Source of the DNA: WRCA01 sp964587855 | GTDB taxonomy: Bacteria > Pseudomonadota > Alphaproteobacteria > Rs-D84 | Reading direction: 5' to 3' | Length of the DNA: 64,000 nucleotides | Assembly (NCBI GenBank): GCA_964587855.1 | Contig: CAZPLT010000001.1 | Location: forward strand, 1 to 64,000 | In this document: positions 1 to 7,567 of the stretch, piece after piece | How the letters are laid out: every line of letters starts with the position of its first letter | Numbering within the stretch: the stretch's first letter is position 1 | Notes under the pieces: generated by a model | What the model was told of the DNA's origin: nothing | Databases searched by the model: none | The model's input: only the letters and a program-made list of their open reading frames with translations | Translations under genes and position numbers: made by a program

Positions 1-17
1 TTAAAGAGGCAATAAAT

Positions 18-473
18 ATGAAATTAAATGCACTGATGGATAATAAAGGCGCAACACACAGCATAAAGCGGGTTGGTCGTGGTATTGGCTCGGGCAGCGG
101 TAAAACTGCTGGTCGTGGTAATAAAGGACAAAAGGCTCGTGCTGGTTCGCGTAAGCAAAAAACTTTCCAAGGTGGACAGATGCCAATTTTACGTCGCTTT
201 CCAAAGTTTGGGTTTAACAATATTTTTGCAAAAAAATATGTAACTATAAATTTAGGCGATATTGAAAAATTTATTAAAGCTGGAAAAATAGATGCTAAAA
301 AAGAAATCAATATTGATTCTTTGTTGGCTGCAAAAATTTTAAATCGTAAATATGATGGTTTGAAAGTTTTGTCCAAAGGCGAAATAAAAACAGCTGTTAA
401 TATCAAAGCCGTTAAATGGTCCAAGACTGCCGAAGCCGCAATTACAAAAGCTGGTGGAAGTATAAAAGCTTAA
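18..473 (+). CDS. rplO: 50S ribosomal protein L15
   Basis: L15 is a late-assembling protein of the large ribosomal subunit that binds 23S rRNA. The 151-aa product has the typical Gly/Arg/Lys-rich N-terminal tail (GRGIGSGSGKTAGRGNKGQ, residues about 21-39), then the globular domain starting near QMPILRRFPKFGF, and ends in the GGS-type C-terminus of the family. An AAAGAGG ribosome binding site sits 6-7 nt before the ATG. Length is normal. It is the first gene in the window, so the upstream spc-operon genes lie outside. The next gene is a small membrane ORF, not secY as usual. Confidence 0.97.
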   Translation: MKLNALMDNKGATHSIKRVGRGIGSGSGKTAGRGNKGQKARAGSRKQKTFQGGQMPILRRFPKFGFNNIFAKKYVTINLGDIEKFIKAGKIDAKKEINIDSLLAAKILNRKYDGLKVLSKGEIKTAVNIKAVKWSKTAEAAITKAGGSIKA

Positions 474-526
474 TTTGAGAGAAATGCGTTATAAAAACGC
501 ATAAACATAAAAAAAAGGGGAGAAAC

Positions 527-745
527 ATGAGCAAAAAAGTTATTTTAAAAGTTATAGTTGGATTAATAGTATTATTTATTTCTTGGTTGATAATACATAT
601 TTTGGGTGAATTCTTGTCAGATTTTTGGATTCAAGTAACATTGGCAGCAATTATCACTTGGGCTACGTTGAGCATAGGTGATAAAATTGGTTTACCTGGA
701 TATGCTGGTAAAAAAGCTGTTAATAAAATTAGTAAGAAAAAATAA
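527..745 (+). CDS. Small two-helix membrane protein between rplO and secY (unknown)
   Basis: This 72-aa ORF begins with ATG preceded by a good AAGGGGAG ribosome binding site. Two hydrophobic segments are visible (about residues 5-27 and 33-49), followed by a basic tail ending in KKK, so a small inner-membrane protein is likely. It sits co-directionally in the spc operon between rplO and secY, where most alphaproteobacteria have no gene. I do not recognise the family. Its place before secY could suggest a link to membrane insertion, but that is only positional inference. The strong RBS and the clean fit between the neighbours argue that it is real. Confidence 0.7.
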   Translation: MSKKVILKVIVGLIVLFISWLIIHILGEFLSDFWIQVTLAAIITWATLSIGDKIGLPGYAGKKAVNKISKKK

Positions 746-751
746 ATAAAA

Positions 752-785
752 ATTGGTCGTTGGTAATTTAATACTGACGACCAAT
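752..785 (+). promoter_or_regulatory. Perfect 9-bp hairpin in the secY 5' region
   Basis: ATTGGTCGT (752-760) and ACGACCAAT (777-785) are perfect inverted repeats with a 16-nt loop, ending 9 nt before the secY ATG at 795. No U-run follows, so it is not a classical terminator. It could be an RNA structure controlling secY translation, a processing site, or a protein-binding operator. No clear Shine-Dalgarno lies between the hairpin and the ATG. Confidence 0.6.
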
Positions 786-794
786 CAAATAAAA

Positions 795-2111
795 ATGAAA
801 GCAATAAAAAACTTGTTTACGAATTTATCAGATTTGCAAAAGCGAATACTTTTTACTTTGGGTACGTTGATTATTTATCGCGTTGGTTCTTTTATCCCAT
901 TGCCCGGTGTTAACGCTTCGGCAGTTTTACACTTGTTCCAAGGCGAAGGTGGAATGCTGGGAATGTTTGATATGTTCTCGGGCGGTTCTTTGTCTCGTAT
1001 GTCTGTTTTAGCATTGAATATTTTCCCATACATTTCAGCATCTATCGTAATTCAATTGTTGACCGCAACCAGTAAATCATTAAATGAATTACGTAAAGAG
1101 GGTGAATCTGGACGTATTAAAATTAATCAATATACCAGATATTTAGCAGTTGTATTGGCTGTTATTCAAGGTTGGGCAGTAATAAAGGGTTTAGAAGCAA
1201 TGGCACCTGTAAATGGTGTTCCAGCGGTTATCAATCCTGGCATGTCATTTGAATTATCAGCAGTAATTGCATTGGTTGGCGGAACGGTTTTTGTTATGTG
1301 GTTGGCGGAACAAATTACTGCACGTGGATTGGGGCAAGGTGCATCATTATTGATTTTTGCGGGTATTATTGCCCAGGTCCCAGAAGGTATCGCAAAAATG
1401 TTTTCTTTGGGAAGCGTCGGTCAGGTTTCCCCAGCTATGATAGCATTGATTATTGCATTTGTAGTTGGTATAATTGCATTGATTGCATTTATGGAGCAAG
1501 CACAACGCCGCATACAAATTCTTTATCCAAGACAAGTTATGGCCAATGGTGTTGCAAATACTAATGCTTCGTATTTACCAATCAAAGTAAATATGTCTGG
1601 TGTTATGGGTCCTGTTTTTGCTTCGTCTATTATGATGTTGCCAGCATTCTTGCAACGTTTTGTTCAAAGTGAAAATCACATTGTTCAAAGTGTTATGGGA
1701 TTCTTTACTTATGGTACATGGACTTATATGGCGGTTTATACTATTTTAATTGTATTTTTTGCATATTTCCAAACTGCGGTAGTATTTAATTCCGAAGAAA
1801 CAGCAAACAATTTGAAAAATGCTGGTGGATATATTCCAGGAATACGCCCAGGCGAACAAACTGTTAAATTCTTGGATGATGTTGTATCACGCAGTACCGC
1901 AATAGGTGTTGTATATTTGATAGTTGTTTGTGTAATTCCAATTATTCTAAATACTCATTTGGGAATGCCGGTTATAATCGGCGGAACCAGTGTGCTTATC
2001 GTTGCTGGGGTGGTTTTGGATACAATGAACCAAGTGCAATCTTATATGGTGGCAAAGCAATACAGCAGCGTTATTAAAAAAGCACAGAAAAAAGGCAGAT
2101 TTAGGGTTTGA
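795..2111 (+). CDS. secY: Preprotein translocase subunit SecY
   Basis: SecY is the channel subunit of the SecYEG translocon that moves unfolded proteins across the inner membrane. The sequence shows the family pattern of about ten transmembrane helices, the N-terminal NLSDLQKRILFTLGTLIIYR region, the plug-side GGSLSRMSVLALNIFPYISA segment and the GIRPGEQT cytoplasmic loop. I place the start at the ATG at 795 (MKAIKNLF), because the in-frame extension to a TTG at 753 would lie inside a hairpin and adds residues not typical of SecY. The gene follows the 72-aa ORF. adk, normally next, is absent; rpsM follows after 56 nt. SecG is encoded at 16983. Confidence 0.96.
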   Translation: MKAIKNLFTNLSDLQKRILFTLGTLIIYRVGSFIPLPGVNASAVLHLFQGEGGMLGMFDMFSGGSLSRMSVLALNIFPYISASIVIQLLTATSKSLNELRKEGESGRIKINQYTRYLAVVLAVIQGWAVIKGLEAMAPVNGVPAVINPGMSFELSAVIALVGGTVFVMWLAEQITARGLGQGASLLIFAGIIAQVPEGIAKMFSLGSVGQVSPAMIALIIAFVVGIIALIAFMEQAQRRIQILYPRQVMANGVANTNASYLPIKVNMSGVMGPVFASSIMMLPAFLQRFVQSENHIVQSVMGFFTYGTWTYMAVYTILIVFFAYFQTAVVFNSEETANNLKNAGGYIPGIRPGEQTVKFLDDVVSRSTAIGVVYLIVVCVIPIILNTHLGMPVIIGGTSVLIVAGVVLDTMNQVQSYMVAKQYSSVIKKAQKKGRFRV

Positions 2112-2135
2112 CATTCGCGTTGTTTGTTATAAAAT
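2108..2135 (+). promoter_or_regulatory. Putative sigma-70 promoter for rpsM-rpsK
   Basis: TTGACA (2108-2113) overlaps the secY stop codon. After a 16-nt spacer comes TAAAAT (2130-2135), about 32 nt before the rpsM start. This looks like an internal promoter at the place where adk would normally be. Confidence 0.5.
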
Positions 2136-2167
2136 GATGCGGCAAAATAAAAAAAGGAAAATATAGA

Positions 2168-2545
2168 ATGGCACGTATAGCAGGTGTAAATATTCCAGAA
2201 AACAAGCGTATTGAAATTGCGCTGCAATCTATTTATGGCATTGGACCAGCCAAAGCCGCTCAAATTGTAAAAGCCTTGAAATTCAAGGACGGTTTGCGCG
2301 CAAAAGATTTGACCGATACAGAAGTAGTCAGCATTTCAAATTACATTGAAGACAATTTCAAAGTAGAGGGTGATATTCGTCGTGAAATTTCGATGAATAT
2401 TAAACGTTTACAAGATTTGAAAACATACCGCGGAATTCGTCATCGTAATCGTTTGCCTGTTCGTGGGCAACGTACCCAGACAAACGCCAGAACTCGCAAG
2501 GGTAAACGCGTAGTAGTCGCAGGTTCGGCATCAAAAGGAAAATAA
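2168..2545 (+). CDS. rpsM: 30S ribosomal protein S13
   Basis: S13 contacts the head of the small subunit, tRNA and the intersubunit bridge. The 125-aa product starts MARIAGVNIPENKRIEIALQ, has the YGIGPAKA helix-two-turn-helix region, and ends in the basic RGIRHRNRLPVRGQRT tail with a short basic C-terminus, all diagnostic. An AAGGAAA ribosome binding site lies upstream of the ATG. rpsK follows after 3 nt, so the two are translationally close. Length is normal. Confidence 0.97.
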   Translation: MARIAGVNIPENKRIEIALQSIYGIGPAKAAQIVKALKFKDGLRAKDLTDTEVVSISNYIEDNFKVEGDIRREISMNIKRLQDLKTYRGIRHRNRLPVRGQRTQTNARTRKGKRVVVAGSASKGK

Positions 2546-2548
2546 AAA

Positions 2549-2932
2549 ATGGCAGTAAAATCTACAAAAAAGAAAGTTGTTAAAAAAGTTTCCCATGGCA
2601 TCGCACATGTCTTGGCTACAAACAATAATACTCGTATAACAATTACCGATCAATCGGGTGCGGTATTAACGTGGGCAACCGCTGGAGCAAACAATTTTAA
2701 GGGTGCAAAAAAATCAACCCCATATGCTGCAACAATTGTTGCCGAAGCAGTTGGTAAAAAAGTTGCTGAAATGGGTATGAAAACAGTTGATGTTTTAATG
2801 CGTGGAATTGGCCAGGGTCGTGAATCTGCTGTTCGCGCTTTGGGTAATGCTGGTTTAATTGTTCAATCAATTACCGACACAACGCGTATTCCACACAACG
2901 GATGCAGACCAAAGAAAGCCCGTCGCGTTTAA
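2549..2932 (+). CDS. rpsK: 30S ribosomal protein S11
   Basis: S11 forms part of the platform of the small subunit near the mRNA exit path. The 127-aa product has a lysine-rich N-terminus, the conserved NNTRITITDQSGAVLTWATAG core and the strictly conserved C-terminal segment DTTRIPHNGCRPKKARRV. It starts 3 nt after rpsM and uses the rpsM 3' end (AAAAGGAAAA) as ribosome binding site. A rho-independent terminator follows directly, so rpsM-rpsK may form their own transcription unit, separate from rpoA. Confidence 0.97.
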   Translation: MAVKSTKKKVVKKVSHGIAHVLATNNNTRITITDQSGAVLTWATAGANNFKGAKKSTPYAATIVAEAVGKKVAEMGMKTVDVLMRGIGQGRESAVRALGNAGLIVQSITDTTRIPHNGCRPKKARRV

Positions 2933-2940
2933 AAAATTAT

Positions 2941-2963
2941 CCCCATTTTATGGGGATTTTTAT
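2941..2963 (+). terminator. Rho-independent terminator after rpsK
   Basis: CCCCAT-TTT-ATGGGG stem-loop followed by ATTTTTATTT. It splits the alpha operon between rpsK and rpoA. Confidence 0.75.
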
Positions 2964-2992
2964 TTGACTTTATTAAATTATTGCTATAAAAT
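2964..2992 (+). promoter_or_regulatory. Putative promoter for rpoA
   Basis: TTGACT (2964-2969), 17-nt spacer, TAAAAT (2987-2992); TGCTATAAA overlaps as an alternative extended -10. It lies immediately after the rpsK terminator and about 50 nt before rpoA. Confidence 0.6.
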
Positions 2993-3041
2993 CTTTAAGC
3001 CTTACGGGTGAAAATAATAAACTAAGCCACAGGAGCCTTAA

Positions 3042-4070
3042 ATGATTGAAAAAAATTGGATGACACTGATCAAGCCAAAAAAATTACTTGTAAAAGTTAA
3101 TGAAATAAATCCCAACGAAGCTGAAATTATTGCCGAACCTTTGGAAAAAGGATTTGGTTTAACTTTGGGTACTGCATTACGTCGCGTATTATTATCGTCT
3201 TTGCAGGGTTGCGCACCAATATATGTTAAAATTGATGGTGTTCAACACGAATTCCAAAGCATTCCAGGTGTTCGCGAAGATGTTACAGATATTATTCTGA
3301 ATTTAAAGGGTGTTTATTTCAAAGCTATTAACGAAGGTCAACACAAAGCTACTTTAAAAGTTAGTGGTCCAGCAGTTGTAACCGCCGGTATGATAGAAAC
3401 TTCGGGCGGAATCGAAGTTATGAATAAAGATGTTGAAATCTGTAATTTGGATAAAGGTGCATCTTTAGATATGGAAATTATGTTGGACACTGGTCGTGGA
3501 TATATTCCAGCAAGTGCACGTACCGAAGGTTTACCACTGGGTGTTATTCCTGTTGATTCAATATTCTCACCAATTTTGAATGTTGCAACAGCCGTCAGTG
3601 AAACTCGTGTTGGTCAAAGCACAGATTATGATAAATTGGAAATGACCGTTAAAACAAACGGATCTGTTTCCCCAGAAGATGCGGTTGCTTTGGCATCTAG
3701 AATACTTAACGATCAATTGGTTGTCTTTATTAATTTTGAAGATCCAGCACAATTGAATATGCCAGCAGAAGAAGAAAAGAAAAAAGAAGCATTACCATTT
3801 GATCCAAAATTATTAAAGCATGTTGATGAATTGGAATTGTCGGTTCGTGCAAACAATTGCTTGAAAAATGATAAAATCAATTGGTTGGGTGAATTGGTAC
3901 AAAAGACCGAAAACGATATGCTGAAAACCCCTAACTTTGGCCGCAAAAGCTTGAATGAAATCAAGGCGCAGTTGGAATCAATGGGTCTGGGTCTGGGGAT
4001 GGATGTTCCAGGTTGGCCACCAGAAAATATTTCTGAATTGGCAAAAAAGTATGAGGACCCATACAAATAA
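3042..4070 (+). CDS. rpoA: DNA-directed RNA polymerase subunit alpha
   Basis: The alpha subunit dimerises to nucleate RNA polymerase assembly; its C-terminal domain binds UP elements and activators. The 342-aa product shows the alpha-NTD (EPLEKGFGLTLGTALRRVLLSS near residues 30-51, GVREDVTDIILNLKG), a short acidic/lysine linker around residue 240, and the helix-hairpin-helix alpha-CTD (ELSVRANNCLK, LLKTPNFGRKSLNEIK-like). An AGGAG site precedes the ATG by 7 nt. It has its own promoter after a terminator, and a strong hairpin separates it from rplQ. Confidence 0.97.
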   Translation: MIEKNWMTLIKPKKLLVKVNEINPNEAEIIAEPLEKGFGLTLGTALRRVLLSSLQGCAPIYVKIDGVQHEFQSIPGVREDVTDIILNLKGVYFKAINEGQHKATLKVSGPAVVTAGMIETSGGIEVMNKDVEICNLDKGASLDMEIMLDTGRGYIPASARTEGLPLGVIPVDSIFSPILNVATAVSETRVGQSTDYDKLEMTVKTNGSVSPEDAVALASRILNDQLVVFINFEDPAQLNMPAEEEKKKEALPFDPKLLKHVDELELSVRANNCLKNDKINWLGELVQKTENDMLKTPNFGRKSLNEIKAQLESMGLGLGMDVPGWPPENISELAKKYEDPYK

Positions 4071-4077
4071 TAAAATG

Positions 4078-4178
4078 CAATTCATATGCGGCGAAATTGC
4101 TGCATATGAATTGATTTAATCTGTGTTTCTGAAAAGTTTCAGGATACAGAAATTTGTCTGATCCCGCGAATGCGCGGG
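4078..4178 (+). promoter_or_regulatory. Three consecutive hairpins between rpoA and rplQ
   Basis: First, CAATTCATATGC (4078-4089) and GCATATGAATTG (4102-4113) form a perfect 12-bp stem with a 12-nt loop. Second, CTGTGTTTCTGAAA pairs imperfectly with TTTCAGGATACAG (about 4121-4147). Third, CCCGCG-AATG-CGCGGG (4163-4178). None is followed by a U-run, so mRNA processing or translational control of rplQ seems likelier than termination. Confidence 0.6.
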
Positions 4179-4201
4179 CAATAACGCAAAAGGAGCGCAA
4201 A

Positions 4202-4750
4202 ATGAGACATATGAGAGCAGGCCGTAAATTTAATCGCGATACAAACGCACGTAAAGCTTTGTTCCGTGGTTTGGCTAAAAACTTGATTGAAAAAGAACAA
4301 ATTAAAACAACATTGCCAAAAGCAAAAGATTTGCGCGGCGTTGTTGAAAAATTGATTACACGTGCAAAAACAGATTCTGTTGCGAATCGTCGTTTGACTG
4401 CATCCGAATTAGGCAGCAGCAGCGCAGAAGCAGTAAAAAAATTATTTACTGTTTTGGGACCACGTTATGCTAAACGTCCAGGTGGATATACCCGTGTTTT
4501 AAAAGCGGGCTTTCGCTATGGGGATGCTGCACCAATGGCAATAATTGAATTTATTGATCGTGATGAATCTGCAAAAGCAAAACCAAAAGCAGAAGATAAA
4601 AAAGCTGATAAGCCAAAAACTGATTCAGAAAAAGCGAAACCAGCAAAATCCGTTGCAACAAAAGTTGTAAAAGAAGCTGCAGCCCCAAAGGCCAAAACAA
4701 CAGGTGGGGCAAAAGCTGTCGCAGTAAAACGTCGTGCGACTGGAAAATAA
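4202..4750 (+). CDS. rplQ: 50S ribosomal protein L17 with Lys/Ala-rich C-terminal extension
   Basis: L17 lies near the exit tunnel of the large subunit. The conserved start MRHMRAGRKFNRDTNARKA and the internal GPRYAKRPGGYTRVLKAGFRYGD are clear. The start is the ATG at 4202, preceded by AAGGAGCG; an in-frame upstream ATG at 4154 lacks such support and would add unrelated residues. The protein is 182 aa, whereas the family core ends near residue 122. The remaining roughly 60 residues are a low-complexity Lys/Ala/Pro tail, probably disordered and possibly RNA-binding. A strong terminator follows. Confidence 0.95.
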   Translation: MRHMRAGRKFNRDTNARKALFRGLAKNLIEKEQIKTTLPKAKDLRGVVEKLITRAKTDSVANRRLTASELGSSSAEAVKKLFTVLGPRYAKRPGGYTRVLKAGFRYGDAAPMAIIEFIDRDESAKAKPKAEDKKADKPKTDSEKAKPAKSVATKVVKEAAAPKAKTTGGAKAVAVKRRATGK

Positions 4751-4776
4751 AAAAACGGGCATCGCCCGTTTTTTTA
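4749..4776 (+). terminator. Terminator after rplQ (bidirectional)
   Basis: AAAAAACGGGC-ATC-GCCCGTTTTTTT. It serves rplQ on the plus strand and the convergent gene ending at 4774 on the minus strand. Confidence 0.85.
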
Positions 4777-5712
4777 TTTTGTTTTATGAAAAATTAAGAG
4801 AGTGCTTTCTTTTTGTTTTTCAATTATTTTAAATTTACCGATCGTTTCTAAATCCTTTGCTACTTTTATATAATTTTTATTTAATATAAAATGGTCGTTT
4901 ATGAATGCAATTCTTCCATCATTAGACAAATGTTTTTCCGCCAATGTTTTTAAAATCATAGAAATCTTTTCAGCATCGGTAAAATATTGAAAAAGGTTAG
5001 ACAAATAGATAATGTCATATTTCTTTGTTAATTTTTTATGCAGATTATTGATATTTGACCAAATGAATTTTGTATCCATAAGTCTAGTTTTTATTAAATT
5101 AAATTCGCCTGTATTTGGAAAATATTCTTCATTAATAAATCCATTTTCACAAAAATTTTTCCCTTTCATTTCATAGACAAAGTTACGAGTGCTTTGCGAA
5201 AGAATAGGTTTTATAACTTTATATTCTTCTGAAAAATAAAGATTTGAAGAATCTTTACGTAAGCTTATTACAAAGTTTTTATAAGTCTCTAAATTGAATC
5301 TTTTTATTGCGGCTGATTTCAATTCGGAAACAATCTTGCTACAATAGCTGATATCAAATGAATCTACTGAAAATGCACCAAATTTTGTAAACCAGAATGC
5401 TTGGTCTCCGGCGCCAGCGACAGTCAGCACATGTCTGCCAAAAGGGTAAAGATTTCCTGCAAATTCGCGCAGATTTTCATTACTTAATGCATAAGATGGT
5501 GAATATCTGGAAAAACAAGTTGGCATATTAGTTATAAATTTTCCTTTGCCATTATAATATTTAACTGCAAATTTATGTGGAAACAATTTTTCTGGCCAGC
5601 TTGCCGAAAGATCCGAGCGTAGGTTTTCGTTTATTTCACTGATAGGCATTTTACCATCAGAAAAGTTTTTGTAAGCGAATGCTCCTGGAAAAATGTGTTT
5701 AAGTATTTTCAT
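4774..5712 (-). CDS. Putative SAM-dependent methyltransferase-fold protein (DUF3419-like)
   Basis: This 312-aa protein has a Rossmann-type SAM-binding signature, VLTVAGAGDQAF (about residues 95-106), with an acidic motif-II position (SFDIS) and a later IIYLSNLFQYF segment resembling the motif IV/post-IV region. The pattern 'VLT-x-x-G-x-GDQ' followed by a 'D-x-ND/DIS' strand is typical of the DUF3419/BtaA-like family, some members of which transfer the 3-amino-3-carboxypropyl group of SAM to lipids. The resemblance is by eye only. It is last in a minus-strand series of three genes (4774-7367). No strong ribosome binding site is seen. The substrate is unknown. Confidence 0.6.
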   Translation of the reverse strand: MKILKHIFPGAFAYKNFSDGKMPISEINENLRSDLSASWPEKLFPHKFAVKYYNGKGKFITNMPTCFSRYSPSYALSNENLREFAGNLYPFGRHVLTVAGAGDQAFWFTKFGAFSVDSFDISYCSKIVSELKSAAIKRFNLETYKNFVISLRKDSSNLYFSEEYKVIKPILSQSTRNFVYEMKGKNFCENGFINEEYFPNTGEFNLIKTRLMDTKFIWSNINNLHKKLTKKYDIIYLSNLFQYFTDAEKISMILKTLAEKHLSNDGRIAFINDHFILNKNYIKVAKDLETIGKFKIIEKQKESTLLIFHKTK

Positions 5713-5740
5713 TTTTGGTCATTTTTTTATATTATTGGCA

Positions 5741-6487
5741 TTACTCGCTTTTTTGTTTGGAAGATTTTGACAATGCATTCATAAGAATGTTTTGTATAGC
5801 TGGTGGATTTAATATTGTTTTTTTGTTGTATTTATAAAGAGTTTTTAGATTTGGAAGATTTATCGGATTCCATGGTAATATTTTTATATTAGAGTTATCT
5901 TTTATTCCTGTATTAATAGGTATAACCATTGGGGTCATAGGCATATTCATACTTGTATCTTTTACGTCTTGTAAACAATAAAAATTAAAAAAAGATTCCT
6001 TTGCAGTTGTATAATTACAATATTTAAAACCATCTCTGGATGGTATTTGCATAACTTTAAAATTTCCAATTGTTTCATTAGTGTCAGGATTATATTGAGT
6101 AAAAGATTTAATAACAGTATCAAACTTTGATGTTTTATAGAAAGTTGATTTGAAATCTCTATATATATCATCATATGAAAAAATATGTTCAGGGGTAAGG
6201 CCACATATTTTATCATCTTGTTTTGGTAAAACATAAAGACCAATAGATGGATTTCCAAATTGTAGCTGCATAATGTTTTTTATGTCACCAATATTAAAGC
6301 TATAAATTATATTTGGTTGTACATCATCTCGGAATATACGTAAATGTTGAAATTGTTTGACCTTTGTAGTAATAACAAAATATCCATTCGTTTTTAATTT
6401 AAAATGTTGCATGTCAATAATATCGCCATAATGGTTATAATATTTTTTTATTTCAGGAATAAATCTTTTTATATCTGTTATGATCAT
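5741..6487 (-). CDS. Hypothetical protein
   Basis: This 248-aa soluble protein has no signal peptide and no membrane segment. It is rich in Asn, Lys, Ile and Tyr. I recognise no domain or catalytic motif. The ATG begins 1 nt after the stop of the upstream membrane protein gene (6489-7367), so the two are almost certainly co-transcribed and translationally coupled. The methyltransferase-like gene follows after 28 nt. It is AT-rich even by local standards, which may point to a lineage-specific or transferred gene. Confidence 0.75.
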   Translation of the reverse strand: MIITDIKRFIPEIKKYYNHYGDIIDMQHFKLKTNGYFVITTKVKQFQHLRIFRDDVQPNIIYSFNIGDIKNIMQLQFGNPSIGLYVLPKQDDKICGLTPEHIFSYDDIYRDFKSTFYKTSKFDTVIKSFTQYNPDTNETIGNFKVMQIPSRDGFKYCNYTTAKESFFNFYCLQDVKDTSMNMPMTPMVIPINTGIKDNSNIKILPWNPINLPNLKTLYKYNKKTILNPPAIQNILMNALSKSSKQKSE

Positions 6488-6488
6488 T

Positions 6489-7367
6489 TTATAACTCCGA
6501 AATGTTTTTAATTATTTTTATGCCTGATGCTTTCCATTTTGGAATTAATGTGCTCAGATCCATAATGTTTTCAGTCTTTAATAATAATACAGGGATTGCA
6601 TTTTCATTTTTTGCTATTTGAATTACAGCATTTATTGGTGATGGCTTTTGTTTGCCGGTTGCAAACCAATTTTCTTCATCGGCAACCCAAAAATCTGGAT
6701 CGTCATGTGTTACAACAGCAAATTTTTTATCACCACGAATTTCTATCTTTATTTCTATATTGTTTTCTTCTGGCTTATTAAATTCTGTTCCGCCGTTGGT
6801 ATTATCCCAATTTAATTCTTTGAACACTGGTGTAGAAGTTTCTTCTTTGGCATCGACGTCAAAACTTTCCGGCAAGGCCATATTTTGTGTTTCTTGGTCG
6901 CACTGTTCGCATTCTGCGGACAAAACAGCAGGAGATTGATTTGCAACAACTGTGCAATTCATTGCACCACGTGATAGCTGCCCACGTATCATTCGGGAAT
7001 AGGGTACATGCATTTCTTCGGGCATTTCAGATGGGAAAACTATTTTTGATTCTTCTTTTTCGACTGGTTTTGGATCAGAATCTTTTTTTTCAGGGGCTTT
7101 TTTCACAATTAATTTTAATGATTTGCCTGTTTTTATAATGGTAATGCACCCAGCCGCCCATATTGGTATCAATGCAAGCAAAGCAATTCCAAATGTAAGT
7201 CCAGCAAATCCATGCAAAGTGATGTTTGATAATCTTTCCCAACTGGATGGTCTTATAATATTAAAATTAAAAAGAATTAAAAAAATAAAATAAGACACAA
7301 CAAAATACCAGCCCGACCAAAGGGCTATATCTTTTATAGGAAAAGATTTTTTAGACGTCTTGCTCAT
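6489..7367 (-). CDS. Hypothetical two-helix inner-membrane protein
   Basis: This 292-aa protein has two N-terminal hydrophobic helices (about residues 14-36 and 51-77), a long charged Pro/Glu/Lys linker, and a C-terminal soluble domain (about 205-292) with alternating beta/alpha character. I recognise no family. A TTGACA-16-TAATAT promoter lies so close to the start that only 8 nt separate the -10 from the ATG, implying a leaderless or nearly leaderless mRNA. It leads the unit 7367-4774 with the next gene 1 nt downstream. Confidence 0.75.
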   Translation of the reverse strand: MSKTSKKSFPIKDIALWSGWYFVVSYFIFLILFNFNIIRPSSWERLSNITLHGFAGLTFGIALLALIPIWAAGCITIIKTGKSLKLIVKKAPEKKDSDPKPVEKEESKIVFPSEMPEEMHVPYSRMIRGQLSRGAMNCTVVANQSPAVLSAECEQCDQETQNMALPESFDVDAKEETSTPVFKELNWDNTNGGTEFNKPEENNIEIKIEIRGDKKFAVVTHDDPDFWVADEENWFATGKQKPSPINAVIQIAKNENAIPVLLLKTENIMDLSTLIPKWKASGIKIIKNISEL

Positions 7368-7375
7368 TTACTAAC

Positions 7376-7403
7376 ATATTAGCACAATAATATATTTTGT
7401 CAA
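7376..7403 (-). promoter_or_regulatory. Promoter TTGACA-16-TAATAT, leaderless start
   Basis: On the minus strand the -35 TTGACA is at 7403-7398 and the -10 TAATAT at 7381-7376, with a 16-nt spacer. The ATG of the downstream gene is at 7367, only 8 nt past the -10. Confidence 0.65.
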
Positions 7404-7534
7404 GTATTGGTTTAATTGGGATATAATAAGAAAATTATATATTTTTATACTAATTTAATAACAATCGCATTTTAAATAAAAATAAATTAATTTTTATTAT
7501 TTAGTTGTTTTTCATTTTTATAAATATTTATTTA

Positions 7535-7543
7535 TGATATAAT
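7535..7543 (+). promoter_or_regulatory. Extended -10 promoter (TGATATAAT)
   Basis: Perfect TGN-TATAAT; the ATG of the 7568 gene follows 24 nt downstream with a GGGAGA ribosome binding site between. Confidence 0.6.
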
Positions 7544-7567
7544 AAAACCAAATAGGGAGAATTAAAT

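Noticed and set aside
2042..2263. Minus-strand reading frame over the secY-rpsM junction
   Set aside because: Antisense to two certain genes, no start signals.
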